A DNA stretch of 64,000 nt, taken from the NCBI GenBank assembly GCA_029962745.1, contig CM057151.1, positions 32,918,964-32,982,963 of the forward strand. The letters are read 5' to 3'. Origin of the DNA: Echinometra lucunter (Eukaryota > Echinodermata > Echinoidea > Camarodonta > Echinometridae). Shown one piece after another: positions 59,201-64,000 of this stretch (within the stretch, counting starts at the first letter, position 1; each line of letters opens with the position of its first letter). A program made the translations under genes and the position numbers. The notes under the pieces are model-generated. The model made no database searches, was not told the origin of the DNA, and saw only the letters and a program-made list of their open reading frames with translations.

Positions 59201-59664
59201 TTTACACTGCTTTTTGCAAAAGTGGGCTAGCCCCACCAATAGTCCCATACTAGCTGGCCCTGCAAAAAAGCAGGGCTAACCCCGCAATTGCGGTGCCAAG
59301 CAAGCCAGTGTAAAAAGCAAGAAAAAATAGTCAGGGGTTAGCGACGAGACGAAGCCCAATGCCCATTGACCAATCAGAAACGAACGCTTATTGCACATCT
59401 AACGCAGAGCAGGCGCAAAGCTAGCTAGCGATAGCATGCATGCTGCTCAGATGTTCGCGCGTGGGGGATATCCTTGGCCGGCCTTCGGAAATAGTACGGG
59501 ATTAAGACAATGCAAGTGTAAACAGCCAGCTATTCCTTGGCCGGGCTAAGCGCTTAGTACGGGACTTATTTAGTACGTGTTAAAAAAAAAAAAAAAAAAG
59601 ATAGTATGGGTCTAACGAAAGTCCCGTACTAAGGAAAGTACAGGGTTAAGAAATGCCAGTGTAA
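59201..59664. mobile_element. Possible MITE with TTTACACTG ends
   Basis: TTTACACTGCTTTTTGC at the left is inverted to GCCAGTGTAAA at the right. AGTACGGGACTTA/TAGTCCCGTACTAAGG words are inverted inside. A poly-A run is at 59582-59599. No clear target duplication. Confidence 0.45.
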
Positions 59665-60200
59665 AAAGGGTATCAGAGAAGCTGGCCACTGGAGAATGTG
59701 GCACTGAATAATGACCATGGAACTCATCTGACTTCGATGAGCTACCACTGCTGCAGAGACTAGCTCCCAGATTTTCAGGCGACTCGTCCAACTCCAACAA
59801 GTCATCGAGGCAACCACGAGGACTGTAACAATTAACCTTTGAAAGACCTACCAAGGCAAACGAATCAAGATCTGCAGCCAAAGCACTGCCAGAAACTTCA
59901 TCACACTCAACAAAATCAGACAGATCACGATCATAATTATCTTGATAACTAGGCCTATGACACAAATCATCAGCATAGCATACCTGCCAACATTTAGAAA
60001 TTGAAAATCCTACTCTGATTGCGCGATCCCCGATTTTTTTTCTCAGGTGGGTCCAAGGCCCCGCTGTAGGGCCCCTGGTGAGGTCTAGGGGCAAAGCCCC
60101 ATCGGGGGTTCAGGGGCAGCACCCCTTGAAGCTCCTGGGGTTTATTGGAATTCAAAGTAGTTAGGAAACTATTATTTGTTGGAAAAGTCTGGGATTAAAG
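59665..60200 (-). other. Ser/Asp/Leu-rich open frame next to transposon end
   Basis: The minus strand 59676-60000 reads YDRDLSDFVECDEVSGSALA, ADLDSFALVGLSKVNC, YSPRGCLDDLLELDESPENL and SSGSSSKSDEFHGHYS. The composition is protein-like but unrecognised. Upstream 60000-60150 (GGGGCAAAGCCCC, GTTCAGGGGCAGCACCCC) looks like a transposon terminal region. Confidence 0.3.
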
Positions 60201-60664
60201 GAATCATTCACAGCACAAAACAAGTGTTCAAAATGCATTTTCATTATAGTTTAAGAAGGCTGACGATGATTAAAAAATAGTTGGCACAAGAAAACAGTGT
60301 AGAAGTATTTTGTGCATTTTTTATTTGTTCTTTTCACAACACATGAGAAGTAAGATTTACATTATCAAATTAATAAAAACTAAAATAATTTATATAGAAA
60401 TAAAAAATGACAAAATGATTCACAACAATAGAGATTTTGAAGCATATTGTGAAACTTACTAATTTCAGCTTGTGTGGAAACCCTAAAGACCTTAAACCAA
60501 AAATGCTACATGTACATGTACTTGTAGAAACCGCAGTACCCAATGGTGTATGCAATACTGCCAGAACAACAGTCACACAGGTGTGAAAGAAGTCCAGGGT
60601 CCTGGAAAAATGATGTCCTTTGGCTTTGCTGTGACAGATGACTGTTAATTATGTACATGTAGTT

Positions 60665-61430
60665 CTACAGTCCTGGTTCCTGGACTCCTTTTAGAGCCTC
60701 ATAAGTAGCACTTTTGCATCGTTTTAGAACCTCCTCAGAGTATGATGTAGAGAAACATGTCTCTTTTCTGCTCCCCATTGCCAGCCTGTGAGTGATCAAT
60801 GAGCTGAGAGTCTCTGTGCTCATTGAATACCTCTCCTTCCTTTTGTTTTTTACCACCATGCTGAAGACTCTCTCACAGTCTGCATTACTGTGGAATGTTA
60901 CCAATACTGCTTTCATAACTTTACAAAGCAGTGCATACTTTTTCTGTCAGCATGTTGGATCTACCATCTGGCTGATGTGATGCCATTGCTGGTCAATTCT
61001 AACATCATCTTGGTGCTGTATCTCTGTCAATTTGAAAGAGATTGAACTCTGATTGAAGCTCATCCATTGCTTCTTTCTCTACCACACTGAAGCGTTTGAC
61101 AAAAAATTCTACAGACTCAAATCTGGTATTCCTCCTGTCTTTGATGTCTAGGACCTTCGCATGAATTAGAACATCATCTTTCAAAGGGTAATGTTCCATC
61201 ATGTAAGCTGTTGCAATGATGTAAAAGCCTTTCACACTCTTGAAAAACTCATCTGTATTGACCTTTTCCTTGTGATCATTCAGGAATGTGCAACATTCAT
61301 AGCCAATTTGAATGTCCTGATCATCTTTGTGATTTGCTCTATCGTTCAAGTTCAGCTTTGTGACATCATTATGTAGAGCTTGATGAATTTCCTCATCTAA
61401 CTGATAACAAACTTCATTTGGCGGGGGCAT
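60665..61430 (-). pseudogene. hAT-like transposase C-terminal region, frame-broken
   Basis: 61430-61005 is open: QLDEEIHQALHNDVTKL, GYECCTFLNDHKEKVNTDEF, SVEFFVKRFSVVEKEAMDEL. A frameshift near 61015 and a stop near 60955 follow, then VLVTFHSNADCERVFSMVVK, NKRKERYSMSTETLSSLITH. The (S)NADCERVFS...STETLSSLI pattern is the hAT dimerisation domain. The N-terminal zinc finger and first catalytic parts are missing. Domesticated host relatives of hAT are an alternative, but the breaks argue for a dead transposon. Confidence 0.65.
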
Positions 61431-61439
61431 AACAAAAAA

Positions 61440-62310
61440 TAAAAATCAGTCAACAAATGAAGAAGAAGCTTTTATGATGATTTCAGAATAAATTTCTATA
61501 AATTAGCATCATGTTTGAGACAAAATTTCAAAATCCTGGGTAGAAATTCTGTGTACCTCATGTAGTTCTACCAAATTAAACTACAAAAAAAAAAAAAAAA
61601 AAAAAAAAAAATGAAATCAGTCAACAAATGAAGGGGCATTTATTTGTGATTTCTGAATAAATTTGCATAAATTTCCATGATTTCAAAATTCTGTGTAGAA
61701 ATTCTGTGTACCTCATGTAGTTCTACCAGATTAGATCCACAGGCACGGACCAAAGCTGGGAAGAAAGCCTTTTCCCACCATGGTTCGTGTCTGTGGAACC
61801 AACTCCCAAGTAATGTAAAAAATTCCTCCACAATATCTTCTTTTACAGCGGCATATTGGAGGTATAGGTATAGCCTGCCTCACTTTAATGAGTGATGTAC
61901 ACATTAGGTACCTTTACTGTTATGCAAGTATACTCCTGTCACTCCACAGTTCTATGTTCTTGGTATATCTCTTCTCTCCACTCAAGTTTTTTCACATTCT
62001 GATCTCTCTTCTCTCTCTCTCTTTCTGCTTCTTTCTCCCTGTCCTTCCCTTTCCTTTCTCCCTTTATCTCTTCCTTTTTTTCTATATCCTCCCCTCTCTT
62101 CCCTCTCTTATCATACTTACAGACATATTATGGAAAGTACAATGTAATAATGATTCTATTTTGTTAGTTTATTTTCCTGAAATGCCATCTTGTTTAACTT
62201 GTTTTATTGTATGTATGCATTGTTGTGTTGTTTTATGTTTTACAGGGCCCCCAAGTATAACAGTACTTGTCTACTGATGGGGCTACCCTGTATAAAAAAT
62301 ACTAAATAAA
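61440..62310 (+). mobile_element. Short tandem repeats and a LINE 3' end
   Basis: 61440-61730 has two copies of TCAGTCAACAAATGAA, AATAAATTTGCATAAATT and TTCTGTGTACCTCATGTAGT. 61735-61895 reads ARTKAGKKAFSHHGSCLWNQ, then LPSNVKNSSTISSFTAAYWR, the C-terminal tail of CR1/jockey-type LINEs (LWNSLP...). CT-rich 3' UTR follows to an AAATAAATAAA tail near 62305. Confidence 0.65.
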
Positions 62311-62339
62311 TAAAAATAAATAAATTACCCCCCCCCCAA

Positions 62340-62960
62340 ATGGAATCGATCAACAAATGAAGCATTTGCGATTTTTGAATAAATTTGCATAAATCTGTAT
62401 AATTTCAAAATTCTGTGTAGAAGTTTGGAAGCCCCGGGGGGAATAAAGGATTTCTACTGGCAGGGGCCTTGCTAGACTTTTTTTCATGGGGGGGGGGGGG
62501 GGGGGGTGTAGAGGCCAGATTCCGACAAACGATGCCACCGATTACCGACGACCAACGTCAATAAATTAAACTGCATAAAGCCCACGAGGGATGTTCTATT
62601 GTGTGCCTCTATCATATTTTCCTTATTTTGTTCACCGTCTCTTACCGAATGTGTTTGTTTTCCGAATGCATCCTGTAGCTATACATAATACGAGCGAGCG
62701 CAGCGAGCAAGGAAAAATATACACTCTCTTTCGTAGAACTAATGATGGGCTTAAAGATATCTAAATTATCTATTTGGTCACCTCTCTCGCCTGATTCATT
62801 CGCTTTCAAAGACTATCCTAAATCTTAATATCATACGAGCGAGCGCAGCGAGCGAGGAAAAAATATATAATCTCTTTTTCATGGTAGAAGTGATAATTCT
62901 TCATCCAAATACACGATGGAATTAACTATGAGATATATCTAACTTATACATGTACTTTTG
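62340..62960. repeat. Dispersed short repeats
   Basis: 62340-62430 repeats the AATTTGCATAAAT...TTCTGTGTAGAAG unit. A poly-G run is at 62488-62506. GAGCGAGCGCAGCGAGCRAG occurs at about 62690 and 62836, and again at 63905 beyond the hAT element. Confidence 0.6.
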
Positions 62961-62963
62961 ATC

Positions 62964-63846
62964 TAGGGCTGTTACCGAACCGCCGAACCGAACGGAAATT
63001 CGCCGAACATGGCACTTCCGAACAGGACCGAACCGAACCGAACTCAAAGGGCAAGTTCGGAAGTTCGGCATTTTACAATACATGATCATTAATTCAGCCC
63101 TCGGTGAAGACCTTGTCCTAAATTAATTATGCTTAATGGGAGATACACCTTTGATTTATTAAAAAATTAATACATACATTTATTGGTGAGATTTCTTTTC
63201 ATTCATCTTCTAAAAGTTTTTCTTAAATAAAAGATAGAAAAACACTTAATACAGCTTGTGTCTCATTTTTCCTTTGATTCTGATAAATTTTATAATATTT
63301 GACACCATTAATTCTAGTTGTTTTCCCCCAAAATCATGTTAAAAGCTTCAAAATATGCCCACAGATACTCACGACTGTAATCGATCGTAAAAAGTTGTAA
63401 TCGATCAACAATCGTGATCGATCATAATACTAAATAAATGTTTCTAAAAAATTAAAAATAGAAAAACACTGCTTTATTGATAATTCTTTTTAATATTTTC
63501 GTTCCTTTCCTTTATTTTGATTTTTAAAAATTTTTTCTTGTTTTCTATTAATCAGTATATGAAAATTATCTTTCCTATTCATTCAGAAAATAAAATAAAT
63601 AACCAAGAATCATGCAATAAATGCAGTAACTATTTTTTGTCATACAAAATATATTTATAAGAAAAAGTGACTTCCAAATGCAGTAAAGATAGAGAGGGTT
63701 CCGGTGGTCATTTGTTATCGATGCTCACCCTTTTTTTTTTTTAACTGAATTGCTGAACCCCGAACCGAACCAAAATTCGGAAATAAAAGTACCGAACTCT
63801 GCCGAACCGAACCGAACCCGAACATGGTGCTAAATTTACAGCCCTA
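62964..63846. mobile_element. Non-autonomous hAT element with 8-bp duplication
   Basis: It starts TAGGGCTGTTACCGAACCG and ends ATTTACAGCCCTA. TTTTGATC lies on both sides (62956-62963, 63847-63854). CCGAACCGAACC words cluster near both ends; the middle is AT-rich. No transposase. Confidence 0.85.
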
Positions 63847-64000
63847 TTTTGATCACCTCATTTTGTTTGCTTTCCTAAATCCATCTTGTAGGCCTATCTG
63901 AATATTATAAGAGCGAGCGCAGCGAGCGAGGAAAAATACATATGATAAAAATGAAAGTTCTTCATCAAAATACACGATGGACCTTTAGGATATCTATTTT

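Noticed and set aside
49394..64000. FAH exons 1 and 2
   Set aside because: Searched for RIGVAIGDQILDL- and NLPYGVFS-like blocks on the minus strand; none seen, so they probably lie beyond the window.

Overview
The window is animal nuclear DNA. It is AT-rich and intron-dominated, with GT-AG splice sites and dense transposon debris. The mix of elements (a DIRS tyrosine-recombinase retrotransposon, Penelope-like, CR1/jockey-like and Tx1-like LINE pieces, hAT elements and many MITEs), together with the sequence of the one host gene, suggests a marine invertebrate deuterostome, most likely a sea urchin. The organism is inferred, not proven.

The only host gene I can support is fumarylacetoacetase (FAH, last step of tyrosine breakdown), on the minus strand. 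Six consecutive internal exons are present: 49272-49393, 43081-43221, 19855-19949, 14774-14826, 11154-11253 and 10656-10786. They sum to 642 nt and join in one open frame of 214 codons, corresponding to about residues 65-278 of the roughly 420-residue vertebrate enzyme. The first exons must lie beyond base 64000 and the last ones before base 1. Every active-site and metal-binding residue expected in this stretch is present. Exon lengths match my memory of the human gene almost exactly, except that one exon here equals two human ones.

Almost everything else is intronic repeat. 1-10655 (intron 9) holds a four-layer nest of transposons and two faint tandem copies of the exon 9 edge. 11254-14773 (intron 7) holds a Tx1-like LINE tail, a decayed second copy of exon 8 with an in-frame stop, and a roughly 950-bp ACT/ACC microsatellite. 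14827-19854 holds a tandem-repeat element and a hAT element inserted in a TTAA-type MITE. The 23-kb intron at 19950-43080 holds MITEs, two more copies of the tandem-repeat family, a LINE fragment and a nearly complete but dead DIRS element (about 35902-42685). 43222-49271 holds a Penelope-like fragment, a 585-bp tandem duplication and a CR1-like LINE. 49394-64000 holds SINE and LINE tails, a large inverted repeat with a 160-bp inner period, a broken hAT-like transposase and a hAT element with a clean target duplication.

The most interesting structure is a three-copy family (14988-16090, 27226-28045, 30039-30765). Its end palindrome keeps its pairing while its sequence changes between copies, and its inner units carry AGGTCA/TGACCT half-sites in DR1 spacing. 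I found no wholly new gene system. Most long open frames in the window are low-complexity or shadow frames.
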